Source: Pseudomonas alliivorans | Lineage (GTDB): Bacteria > Pseudomonadota > Gammaproteobacteria > Pseudomonadales > Pseudomonadaceae | DNA length: 64,000 nucleotides | Assembly (NCBI RefSeq): GCF_017826695.1 | Contig: NZ_JAFFZW010000001.1 | Span: 988,447-1,052,446, forward strand | Reading direction: 5' to 3' | Shown here: in pieces, positions 54,299 through 62,305 of the stretch | How positions within the stretch are numbered: the first letter of the stretch is position 1 | Layout of the letters: every line of letters starts with the position of its first letter | Translations under genes and position numbers: made by a program | The notes under the pieces: generated by a model | What the model saw: the letters and a program-made list of their open reading frames with translations, nothing else | Told to the model about the DNA's origin: nothing | The model's database searches: none

Positions 54299-55813
54299 TC
54301 ATGTACTCGGTTTGCTGAACAAGATGTAGATCTTCAATGCCAGTGGCTTGTAGCTCGCGGCGACCAGCGCAAGGGTGATGAAGCCGCTCGCCGCCAGAGC
54401 CAGAAACAGGCTGACGCGGCTCTGACCGGCAATCAGGTCGAACGCCGGCTGACTGATGAAAAGGCCCGCGGCGGTCATCACGCTGATGCGCAGGACGTCG
54501 CGCAGCCACTGGCCATGAATGCCCGGTGCGAGACGTTGATGGACGATCATTGGCCAGATGGCGAACGACGCTGCACGCAGAAAGAACCAGGCCAGCGCCG
54601 CGCCGTAAACGCCTTGAAAGTGAATGGCCAGAAACAGCGTCGGTACGGTGATGACGGCTGAAATGACGCTGTACCAGAGGTGCAGATGCATCTGGCCGTA
54701 GGCGTACTGCAGGTAGAACTGAAAGGCGCTGGCTGCCATGATCGCGCTGCCCAGCGCATACCAGCTCAGGATCGGCCGACTCCAGCGGGCGGCGTCCGCA
54801 TCGCCTGTCCAGGCGAGCACCAACGGTTCGGCATGGAGAGCAATGACTGCCGCCAGTGGGAACAGAAAGGTGCAGACGAAACGATGGGCTGCCAGAAACA
54901 GGGCGTGCATGTCATCGCGTCTGCCCTCGGCCATCAGCACGGTCAGGCGTGGCAGCAGGGTCTGAACCAGCGGATTGGTCAGCATCATGATGCCGGTGGT
55001 CATCAACGCCACCAGTGAGAAATAACCGTACTGGTCCAGCGGCAGCAGGCTGGACAGCAACGCCTTGTCCATTTGTGTCAGCACGATCCATAGCACCGCG
55101 CTGAACGACATGCTGGCTGCGAAGGGCAGGATCGGCCTGACCAGATACCAGTCCAGACCGGTGGACCAACGGGCAACCGGCATTTGCTGCCAGGCGCGGG
55201 TCGCGAAGATCAAGGCTTCGATCAGCCCCACGATCACCTGAAACTCAAAGAAGTCCTGTGGATCCTGCGAGAACTGGCTGACCAGCACCAGGCCGCCGAA
55301 ATAGCGCAGGGTGGCGATCAGCACGTTGACCGCATTCAGCCAGCCGTGTTGCTCAAGGCCCTGAATGCCGCTTTTGTACAGGGTCGAATACAACCGCAGC
55401 GCAATCACCACGCCCATCAGACCGATGCAGTTGATCAGTGTCTGCGGTTGCAGCGTGTTGGCGTTGAGCCAGTGCGTGGCAATCCACGGGCTGGTCAGGT
55501 AAATCGTCGTGCAACTGATGATCGCCATCGGCAGAAACATCAGTTCGAAAGACCGCAGCAGACGGCCCGCTGTATGTTCGCCGGCAGGCGTCCCTTGCCC
55601 GTGAGCCACGGCACGCACCAGGCTGGGTGACAATCCTGCATCGAGCAATTGCAGCCACGCCTGCAGCACCGTGAAGAACCCGATCAGTCCATATACCTCG
55701 GCGCCAAGATGGCCGAGGTAGAAGGGCAGGATCAGAATGCCGACCAGCAGGACGTAGGCCTGGCCCAAATAGTTCAGGGCGGTGTTGCGAATAACGGACC
55801 GTTTGTTGGACAT
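54299..55813 (-). CDS. wzx: Polysaccharide repeat-unit flippase (Wzx-like)
   Basis: This 504-residue integral membrane protein has 12-14 hydrophobic segments and no soluble domain, as expected for MATE-like MOP-family flippases (PST family). It begins MSNKRSVIRNTALNYLGQAY, the typical Wzx N terminus. It would move the lipid-linked repeat across the inner membrane. ATG 55813 is chosen since the frame to 55873 overlaps the aminotransferase gene. No Wzy-like polymerase gene lies beside it. Confidence 0.88.
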   Translation of the reverse strand: MSNKRSVIRNTALNYLGQAYVLLVGILILPFYLGHLGAEVYGLIGFFTVLQAWLQLLDAGLSPSLVRAVAHGQGTPAGEHTAGRLLRSFELMFLPMAIISCTTIYLTSPWIATHWLNANTLQPQTLINCIGLMGVVIALRLYSTLYKSGIQGLEQHGWLNAVNVLIATLRYFGGLVLVSQFSQDPQDFFEFQVIVGLIEALIFATRAWQQMPVARWSTGLDWYLVRPILPFAASMSFSAVLWIVLTQMDKALLSSLLPLDQYGYFSLVALMTTGIMMLTNPLVQTLLPRLTVLMAEGRRDDMHALFLAAHRFVCTFLFPLAAVIALHAEPLVLAWTGDADAARWSRPILSWYALGSAIMAASAFQFYLQYAYGQMHLHLWYSVISAVITVPTLFLAIHFQGVYGAALAWFFLRAASFAIWPMIVHQRLAPGIHGQWLRDVLRISVMTAAGLFISQPAFDLIAGQSRVSLFLALAASGFITLALVAASYKPLALKIYILFSKPST

Positions 55814-55818
55814 GTTGA

Positions 55819-56940
55819 TCAAATGACCTGAGCGATGGCAGGGCTTTGGTAACTCAGGCGGTCCAGGCTGCATGATTCAAGCAGAGTCTGGATGATCCGG
55901 TCCTGGTCATCCTTGAGCAGACCGGGGTAGATCGGCAGGCATAGCACGCGCTCGCTCAACGCACGGGAGACGGGCTGTCCTGGTTGCGGTTGCAGGTACT
56001 CGAGGGTGTCCAGCGACGGGTAGAAGTAGCGGCGGGGATTGATTTCGCGCAGGTTGAGCGCCGCCCGCACCTCCAGCAGCGCCTGTTCGTCACGCAGGCC
56101 TATCGGGTAATAGCTGTGGTTCAGCTCGCTGTCGGCCTGCGGCTCCTGCAGATCCAGATAGTTTTCAAGCCGTGAGGTGTAGCGATGGGCAATCTCGGCA
56201 CGTTCTTCGAGGATGTTCTCGATGTTGTCCAGAATGCACAGCCCCATGGCCGCCGAGAACTCATTGAGCTTGGCGTTGATGCCAATGCCGTCAATCTTGT
56301 CGACGTCTGCAATGCCGAAGTTGCACAGCAGATAGGCGCGCCGGGCCAGTTCGTCATCATTGGTGATGATCGCGCCGCCTTCAATAGTGTGGAACAGCTT
56401 GGTCGCATGGAAGCTGAGCGTGCTGATATCGCCCCGATTGAGCACTGACTGACCGGCGTGACGTACGGCAAACGCATGGGCTCCGTCATACACGACCTTG
56501 AGTTTGTGCTTGCTTGCGATCTGCTCGATGGCATCTACCGCGCATGGGTTACCGAACACGTGGGTGCCGACGATAGCGGTGGTGTCTTCTTCGATACGGC
56601 TTTCGATGTGCCGGGGCGAAATGTTCCAGGTGCCAGGGTCGATATCGGCGAAGATCGGCCGTATGCCCTCCCACTGCAACGAACTGCTGGTCGCCACAAA
56701 GCTGAACGGTGTTGTGACGGCGCTGCCACTCAGACCCAGCGCGCGATACGCCACTTGCAGGGCCAGGGTGCCGTTATTGGTCAGGATGATATGCCGGACC
56801 CCCAGATACTCCTTGAGCCTGTTTTCAAGCTCGCCAGCCAGCGGACCGTGATTGGTCAGCCAGCCACGTGCGTAGATCCCCTCGACATACCGCTTGAACT
56901 TGTCGATATCACCAAGGTAGGTCTTGGTCACGTTAATCAT
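55819..56940 (-). CDS. DegT/DnrJ/EryC1 sugar aminotransferase (VioA-like)
   Basis: This 373-residue PLP enzyme has the internal aldimine Lys181 in LSFHATKLFHTIEGGA, the motif usual in nucleotide-sugar aminotransferases such as VioA and FdtB. It converts a 4- or 3-keto-6-deoxy nucleotide sugar to the amino form, probably a dTDP-4-amino-4,6-dideoxy sugar. The 3-keto versus 4-keto choice cannot be told from sequence. No dTDP-glucose dehydratase gene is in the cluster, so RmlB from elsewhere would supply the substrate. ATG 56940 with GGAGG (56945-56949) is preferred over ATG 56952. Confidence 0.88.
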   Translation of the reverse strand: MINVTKTYLGDIDKFKRYVEGIYARGWLTNHGPLAGELENRLKEYLGVRHIILTNNGTLALQVAYRALGLSGSAVTTPFSFVATSSSLQWEGIRPIFADIDPGTWNISPRHIESRIEEDTTAIVGTHVFGNPCAVDAIEQIASKHKLKVVYDGAHAFAVRHAGQSVLNRGDISTLSFHATKLFHTIEGGAIITNDDELARRAYLLCNFGIADVDKIDGIGINAKLNEFSAAMGLCILDNIENILEERAEIAHRYTSRLENYLDLQEPQADSELNHSYYPIGLRDEQALLEVRAALNLREINPRRYFYPSLDTLEYLQPQPGQPVSRALSERVLCLPIYPGLLKDDQDRIIQTLLESCSLDRLSYQSPAIAQVI

Positions 56941-56985
56941 CGAAGCCTCCATGTTCCTGTGGATCAGTGTGTAGCGAGGGTTGAT

Positions 56986-57786
56986 TCAGAGCGTCGGCGA
57001 CTGCCGTGTATCGGTCTTCGGAGGCGAACTGCCGGTCTGCGCGCTGACACGTGCAGCCCGTTGTTGGGTGTGGTCGAGAATCAGGCGAGTCACCCGGCTG
57101 CCACTGTGCGGGTCACCGAAATGGAAGATCGCCGTCGCACGTTTGAGGCCAGGGCTGCAGGCCTGATTGGCATGCAGGGTGCGATAACCCCAGAACAGGT
57201 AAATATCGCCGGGTTGCAGTTTCAGTACCTTGGGCTTGAGCCATCCTCGCCTGATCGCAATGCGCATGGCCCAGCGCGTGAGGCGGTTTTGCAGCAGCAA
57301 CTTCTCGATGATGTTGAGTGCGATGTGCTGACGGACGTTGCGCAGATTGGGGAACAGCATCAGGTCGCCACATTCTTCTCCCTCTGTCGGGATGTAGATC
57401 GGGATCAGTGCGGTCACCAGGCTGGCGTCATAGTGAAAGCAGTTGGACTCGCGCAAACCCTGTTCGCCTTGCACGCAGCGCAACACAGGAAAGATCTGAT
57501 CGCTGATGCTTCGCTGCTGTGCACCGTGCTCATAGAGTTGGCCCAGCAGGTGTTTGAATTCAGGTGTCGACCACAGGCTGGCCAACAGGCTCTCGCTCAA
57601 TGCCGTTTCGCCGTGATAGGCGAAGTATTCACCGGGGTGTTGCGAGGCCTGTCGGTCGGTAAAGGCCCTTAACTGTTCGAGATCGGTTTCATTGAGTACG
57701 TTCTTTAATATTGCAAAACCCCGGGTATCCATGTCCTGGGCCAAGTGTTGAACATGTTGCGTATTAAAATCGGGTAGGCAGGGCAT
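56986..57786 (-). CDS. Phytanoyl-CoA dioxygenase (PhyH)-family oxygenase
   Basis: This 266-residue protein fits the PhyH family of Fe(II)/2-oxoglutarate-dependent oxygenases. The iron ligands are His118 and Asp120 in CFHYDAS and His205 in YRTLHANQAC, with Lys215/Arg216 as candidate 2-oxoglutarate contacts. It is the first gene of the operon, so it is expressed from the regulated promoter ahead of the aminotransferase. A hydroxylation of the sugar or of an acyl group on it is the natural guess. ATG 57786 is preceded by GAGGTG; the longer frame to 57894 crosses an ops element and is unlikely. Confidence 0.85.
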   Translation of the reverse strand: MPCLPDFNTQHVQHLAQDMDTRGFAILKNVLNETDLEQLRAFTDRQASQHPGEYFAYHGETALSESLLASLWSTPEFKHLLGQLYEHGAQQRSISDQIFPVLRCVQGEQGLRESNCFHYDASLVTALIPIYIPTEGEECGDLMLFPNLRNVRQHIALNIIEKLLLQNRLTRWAMRIAIRRGWLKPKVLKLQPGDIYLFWGYRTLHANQACSPGLKRATAIFHFGDPHSGSRVTRLILDHTQQRAARVSAQTGSSPPKTDTRQSPTL

Positions 57787-57866
57787 TCGGTGGCACCTCG
57801 GTTCAGGGGAGGCGGACAACCAAATACATATAACTGGCTGCTGAGTGGGAAAACGGTCTATCGGGC

Positions 57867-57877
57867 ACGCTACCGCC
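57867..57877 (-). promoter_or_regulatory. ops element (RfaH recruitment site), proximal copy
   Basis: The minus strand reads GGCGGTAGCGT, identical to the E. coli ops core. It lies 81 bases upstream of the first start codon of the operon, flanked by GGGC and GCCC arms that could form a small hairpin in the nontemplate strand. Confidence 0.85.
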
Positions 57878-57968
57878 CGAATCATGCGATCCATGCTCTA
57901 CATCTATCCGACGAATGCCCACGCGACACTTGGTTACCACTGCATCGAGTGGCAGATTGCTTCAGGCA

Positions 57969-57979
57969 ATGCTACCGCC
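57969..57979 (-). promoter_or_regulatory. ops element (RfaH recruitment site), distal copy
   Basis: The minus strand reads GGCGGTAGCAT, fitting the ops consensus GGCGGTAGNNT. It is 102 bases upstream of the proximal copy in the same direction. Confidence 0.8.
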
Positions 57980-58159
57980 ACACCGAACGCGTTCAGTAAA
58001 TTCAAGGCTTTTATGAGTCAACAGACATCCACCGGCGCCGATAAGGCACTGTGGAAACAACTAACTTCGCGGGCAGAACTGCAAATAGCGATAGCTTGAC
58101 AACATCCAGCGCCGTGCACTGTGGCATTAGCGTACAAACCAGGAGGTGTCTGACAGTGC

Positions 58160-58190
58160 TATATATTGGTAGCGTCAGCGATTCTGTCAA
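58160..58190 (-). promoter_or_regulatory. Candidate promoter of the EPS operon
   Basis: On the minus strand a perfect TTGACA (58185-58190) is followed 18-19 bases later by TATATA/ATATAT (58160-58166). The long spacer fits a promoter that needs an activator. Transcription would begin near 58150, giving a leader of about 365 bases that contains both ops elements. Confidence 0.5.
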
Positions 58191-58534
58191 ATTATTTCGT
58201 CAGCTTTCTGTTAAATTTTTGATAAATGGTTTCATTCAATGACTAATTCATTGATTTTACTGGGCGTCAAAAAACAACCATTATGCAGAGCCTGTGAATT
58301 GACAGTTTTCAGGCGTCTTTACAGTGTGTGATTCCTGTCAATCCAGTGATCGCAGACTGATTCAAATCAGTCACGGTGTGTGATTGTTTCAATACGTGGT
58401 AAAGCGGATTTTATTACCTGTGAGTGCCTGAAGTGATGGCGGGGGCGGTCAAGTGGGACGTTTTGCTGACGTGGAAAATGCGTTTGGGCACGGCGCGCTG
58501 GCGAACTTTCTGTAAAACCCGGACCCATCGGACA

Positions 58535-58545
58535 GGCGGTAGAGT
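58535..58545 (+). promoter_or_regulatory. Plus-strand ops-like sequence
   Basis: GGCGGTAGAGT on the plus strand fits the GGCGGTAGNNT consensus, 205 bases before the cysteine desulfurase gene. It may be chance. Confidence 0.35.
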
Positions 58546-58749
58546 GAATTCAAGTGCTGAAGCACGTCCATCACGCAACTGATGTATTGCGTGCTTGGTC
58601 TTTATATTTAAAAAGAATATACAAATATCAATTGATAATTTTTGGTTCTATGGTGGGTCGTGCATGATGACCTCACAGGCCTGATCGCGATGGCTCGGTG
58701 ATCAGTTGGATATTGCATCGCGCAGGCCACGCCAGTCAGAGGAATCGCC

Positions 58750-59928
58750 ATGAAAGAGTCAGCCCTGTATTTCGATTACGCCGCCACCACGCCTGTCGAC
58801 GAGCGCGTCATCCAGGTGATGGTCGAGTGCCTAGGCCTGTCGGGCAATTTTGGAAATCCTGCTTCCAGTTCCCACGGCTTCGGAAGGAGCGCCCGCCTGA
58901 CGGTCGAGAACGCCCGTCAGCAGGTTGCGGGTCTGGTGGGGGCTCGGGCCTCACAGATCATTTGGACCTCCGGGGCGACAGAGTCGAACAATCTGGCCTT
59001 GAAGGGGGTCGCCCAGGAGCGGGCAGGGCGCGTTGACAAGCCAGGCGGGCATATCATCACCAGCCAGATCGAACACAAGGCGGTGCTCGATACCGCACAG
59101 CAGTTGCAGGCGAGTGGTTTCACCGTCACCTACCTGGCACCTGATGCCGACGGTCTGATCAGCGCCGATGCCGTCAGTGCCGCCTTGCGTGAGGACACTT
59201 TTCTGGTGTCACTCATGCTGGTCAATAACGAATTGGGTACGGTCAATGATGTCGCCGAGATCGGTCGGCGTGTCCGCAGCCATGGCGCGCTGCTGCATGT
59301 CGATGCGGCGCAGGGCGCGGGCAAGGTCAGGATTGACCTGAACAGTCTTGCCGTCGATCTGATGTCATTTTCCGCTCACAAGATCTACGGCCCCAAAGGC
59401 ATTGGTGCCTTGTACGTCGGCCCCCGCGCGCAGCAGCGCGTCCTGGCGCAGATTCATGGCGGGGGACATGAATCCGGATTGCGTTCCGGTACCCTGGCCA
59501 CCCACCAGATTGCGGGTATGGGCGCCGCGTTCGCGTTGGCAGGCGAAACGTTTGATCAGGAGCTTTCGGAAATCGAACGCCTGAACACTCTGCTTCGCGA
59601 GCAACTGCGCGGCATACCCGGCATTTGTATAAATGGCAGCCCTTCGAGAAGGATTGCCCATACGCTGAGCCTCACCTTCGGTAACCATGACTTGAATGTC
59701 GCAGCACTGGGACAGCACCTCGCGTTTTCTTCGACGTCAGCGTGCAATTCAGCGAAAAATACGCCCTCGCACGTCTTGCTTGCGCTGGGCCATAGTCCGC
59801 AGGCTGCCAGTCAGACAATCCGCCTGAGCATCGGGCGCTTTACTTGCGAGCAGGACATCGGCCGTGCCGCCGAAGCCATTCGTGCGAGCGTGACCCAGCC
59901 TGTGTTCTGGGCAGTTGCTCACGCTTGA
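58750..59928 (+). CDS. iscS: Cysteine desulfurase (IscS/NifS family)
   Basis: This 392-residue PLP enzyme has the start YFDYAATTPVDERVIQVM, the GATESNN motif near residue 78 (SGATESNNLALKG), Lys211 in SFSAHKIYGPKG as PLP site, and the mobile-loop Cys332 in SSTSACNSAKNTPSHVLLAL, which forms the persulfide. Loop and length match group I (IscS-like) enzymes, which mobilise sulfur from cysteine for Fe-S clusters, thiamine and tRNA thiolation. It is not next to iscR, iscU or iscA, so it is probably a second, stand-alone desulfurase; the symbol is a family assignment. The following peptidase gene starts 57 bases later. Confidence 0.92.
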   Translation: MKESALYFDYAATTPVDERVIQVMVECLGLSGNFGNPASSSHGFGRSARLTVENARQQVAGLVGARASQIIWTSGATESNNLALKGVAQERAGRVDKPGGHIITSQIEHKAVLDTAQQLQASGFTVTYLAPDADGLISADAVSAALREDTFLVSLMLVNNELGTVNDVAEIGRRVRSHGALLHVDAAQGAGKVRIDLNSLAVDLMSFSAHKIYGPKGIGALYVGPRAQQRVLAQIHGGGHESGLRSGTLATHQIAGMGAAFALAGETFDQELSEIERLNTLLREQLRGIPGICINGSPSRRIAHTLSLTFGNHDLNVAALGQHLAFSSTSACNSAKNTPSHVLLALGHSPQAASQTIRLSIGRFTCEQDIGRAAEAIRASVTQPVFWAVAHA

Positions 59929-59985
59929 TGAGTGCTCCATTATCTGACCGGTGATAGCAGCCATTTTCGGTCAGCAGGAGAATCA

Positions 59986-61794
59986 ATGAGTACGCAAGCG
60001 AGCGCCAGTAACGCAGTGGCAGAACGATTGGCGCAAACGCGCGCCTTGATGAGCAGGGAGCGCATCGATGCCTATCTGGTGCCGTCGGCAGACCCTCATC
60101 TTTCCGAGTATTTGCCCGGTTATTGGCAAGGGCGCCAGTGGTTATCGGGTTTCCATGGCTCCGTGGGCACGCTGGTCATCACCCAGAACTTCGCTGGCGT
60201 GTGGGCGGACAGTCGCTATTGGGAGCAGGCGACCAAGGAACTGGCCGGCAGTGGCATCGAACTGGTCAAATTGATCCCCGGTCAACAGGGACCGCTGGAG
60301 TGGCTCGCTGATCAGGCGACTGCCGAAACTGTGGTTGCGGTTGACGGTGCTGTGCTGGCGGTGGCGTCTTCACGCACCCTGGCAAGCAAACTGTATGCGC
60401 GCGGTGCGCGGTTGCGGACCGATACCGACCTGCTCATCGAGCTCTGGCAGGATCGCCCAGCCCTGCCGGTCAGCCCGGTCTACGAACACCTGCCGCCCCA
60501 GGCGTCGGTCTCGCGCCGCGACAAGCTGAACCTGGTTCGCCAGGCGATGGATGAAAAGGGCGCGGATTGGCATTTCGTTCCGACGCTGGATGACATTGCC
60601 TGGCTGTTCAATCTGCGCGGCTCCGACGTTTCGTACAACCCGGTGTTTATCTCGTTTGCCCTGATCGGTCCGCAAAGTGTCACGCTGTTTGTCGACTCGA
60701 AGAAAGTGAGTGCCGAGGTCCGTCGGAATCTGGAACTGGATGGCGTCAACCTGATGGAGTACACGCAAATCGGTGCCGCGCTGCGTGAATTGCCAAAGTC
60801 TGCACGTCTGCTGATTGACCCGGCTCGAGTGACCTGTGGTCTGCTTGATTACCTGGACAGCGAAGTCACTCTGGTCGAAGGGTTGAATCCGAGCACCTTG
60901 CTCAAGTCGCAGAAAACCGAAGCCGACACCGCACATATTCGTCAGGCGATGGAGCAGGATGGCGCTGCGCTCTGTGAATTTTTTGCCTGGCTGGACAATG
61001 CGCTGGGGCAGCAGCCAGTCAGCGAGCTGACCATCGATGAAAAACTGACCGCTGCGCGTGAACGCCGTCCGGGTTATATCTCCGCCAGTTTCGCAACCAT
61101 CGCCGGCTTCAACGCCAATGGCGCCATGCCGCACTACCGGGCGACCGAAGCCGAACACGCGCAGATCGAGGGTAACGGCCTGTTACTGATCGACTCTGGC
61201 GGACAATACCTGGGTGGCACCACAGATATCACCCGTATGGTCGCGATAGGCACACCGTCCCTTGAACAGAAGCAGGATTGCGCCCGAGTACTGAAAGGCG
61301 TCATCGCGCTCTCGCGTACGCATTTCCCCAAAGGCATCCTGTCCCCTTTGCTTGATGCCATTGCTCGCGCACCGATCTGGACCGAGGGCGTCAATTACGG
61401 TCACGGCACGGGTCATGGTGTCGGCTATTTCCTCAACGTGCATGAGGGGCCGCAAGTCATCGCCTATCAGGCTCCGGCCACTCCACAGACGGCCATGCTT
61501 GCGGGGATGATCACTTCAATCGAACCTGGAACCTACAGGCCGGGACGCTGGGGCGTGCGCATCGAGAATCTGGTGATCAATCAAGAGGCGGGGCAGACCG
61601 AGTTCGGTGAGTTTCTGAAGTTTGAAACCTTGACCCTTTGCCCGATCGATACGCGATGCATCGAGCTTTCGATGCTGAGTCTTGAGGAGCGAGAATGGCT
61701 CAATGACTACCATGCCCACGTCAGCCAGCGTTTGAGTCCGCTGCTTGAAGGCACTGCGCTGCAATGGCTGCAGGCGCGGACTGCTGCGATCTGA
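59986..61794 (+). CDS. Xaa-Pro aminopeptidase (M24B family)
   Basis: This 602-residue peptidase has the two creatinase-like N-terminal domains and a C-terminal pita-bread domain. Metal ligands are visible in order: Asp in LLIDSGGQY, Asp in GGTTDITRMV, His in GHGTGHGVGYFLNVHEGP, Glu in ITSIEPGTY, Glu in WGVRIENLV. It removes an N-terminal residue before proline, in the cytoplasm. Its length is that of the eukaryote-like group with the extra N-terminal domain, rather than the 440-residue PepP. ATG 59986 with SD CAGGAG (59975-59980) is preferred over the frame from 59932. Confidence 0.92.
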   Translation: MSTQASASNAVAERLAQTRALMSRERIDAYLVPSADPHLSEYLPGYWQGRQWLSGFHGSVGTLVITQNFAGVWADSRYWEQATKELAGSGIELVKLIPGQQGPLEWLADQATAETVVAVDGAVLAVASSRTLASKLYARGARLRTDTDLLIELWQDRPALPVSPVYEHLPPQASVSRRDKLNLVRQAMDEKGADWHFVPTLDDIAWLFNLRGSDVSYNPVFISFALIGPQSVTLFVDSKKVSAEVRRNLELDGVNLMEYTQIGAALRELPKSARLLIDPARVTCGLLDYLDSEVTLVEGLNPSTLLKSQKTEADTAHIRQAMEQDGAALCEFFAWLDNALGQQPVSELTIDEKLTAARERRPGYISASFATIAGFNANGAMPHYRATEAEHAQIEGNGLLLIDSGGQYLGGTTDITRMVAIGTPSLEQKQDCARVLKGVIALSRTHFPKGILSPLLDAIARAPIWTEGVNYGHGTGHGVGYFLNVHEGPQVIAYQAPATPQTAMLAGMITSIEPGTYRPGRWGVRIENLVINQEAGQTEFGEFLKFETLTLCPIDTRCIELSMLSLEEREWLNDYHAHVSQRLSPLLEGTALQWLQARTAAI

Positions 61795-61804
61795 TCCTGG
61801 TTTC

Positions 61805-61834
61805 AGTTGCCGCAGTCTCAGGGCTTCGGCAACT
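61805..61834. terminator. Possible terminator hairpin
   Basis: AGTTGCCG and CGGCAACT pair perfectly around a 14-base loop just after the peptidase stop, overlapping the 3' end of the convergent lipoprotein gene. No U-run follows. Confidence 0.35.
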
Positions 61835-62132
61835 GATTGCTCAACGATGAGCCTTTCTTGCAGACGATGATCATGCTGCGGCTGGTGTAGCCGGCTGGAT
61901 TGAGGCCGAACGGGTAGTCTTCCGGCTCTTCCTCGGCGTCGCCTGATTTGGCGATGACCTTGAAAGTCCCTGACGTGCAGGCATTGGTCGCAAGCTCGTA
62001 GCATTTGGCCCAGGACGATGACAGCCCGGAGCAATTGATATGAATTCCGCGTTTGGTCTGCTTGACTGGTTTCGAGGTTGCCGCACAACCAGCCATGGCC
62101 AGAACGGCCACTGCGATAAAGATGTATTTCAT
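61818..62132 (-). CDS. Small lipoprotein of unknown function
   Basis: This 104-residue protein has a lipoprotein signal (MKYIFIAVAVLAMAG) with Cys16 lipidated; Ala at +2 favours the outer membrane. The mature part has paired Cys residues (INCSGLSSSWAKCYELATNAC and IIVCKKG) that probably form disulfides in the periplasm. I do not recognise a family. ATG 62132 has SD AAGGAAAGGA. The seven residues upstream in the longer frame would break the signal peptide layout. Confidence 0.75.
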   Translation of the reverse strand: MKYIFIAVAVLAMAGCAATSKPVKQTKRGIHINCSGLSSSWAKCYELATNACTSGTFKVIAKSGDAEEEPEDYPFGLNPAGYTSRSMIIVCKKGSSLSNQLPKP

Positions 62133-62305
62133 TCCTTTCCTTGAGCAAACCATTACGTGAGCGCCTTACGTGCTTGAGTTTCTTATTATGTGTTTCCGGG
62201 GTAACGCGCAGATCGAATCTCGAAAACGAGATGGGCTACGGACTAAACATGGCTCAAGCGCGTGACAATTACCAGTGCCTTGTGACTGGTTCCAGACCAA
62301 CACGT

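Larger units (their letters stand above)
57787..58749. other. Long AT-rich intergenic region between the EPS operon and a cysteine desulfurase gene
   Basis: These 963 bases hold no supported gene. They contain the leader and promoter of the minus-strand operon, two minus-strand ops elements, a plus-strand near-copy of ops at 58535-58545, and palindromes: ATTGACAG/CTGTCAAT (58298-58305, 58335-58342), GACTGATT/AATCAGTC (58355-58372) and TATCAATTGATA (58626-58637). GTGTGTGATT is directly repeated at 58324 and 58376. A plausible plus-strand promoter is TTGGTC (58595-58600), 17 bases, TATACA (58618-58623). Confidence 0.6.

Noticed and set aside
57845..58099. Small plus-strand frame upstream of the EPS operon
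   Set aside because: It overlaps the leader and both ops elements, lacks a good ribosome site and has no family resemblance.
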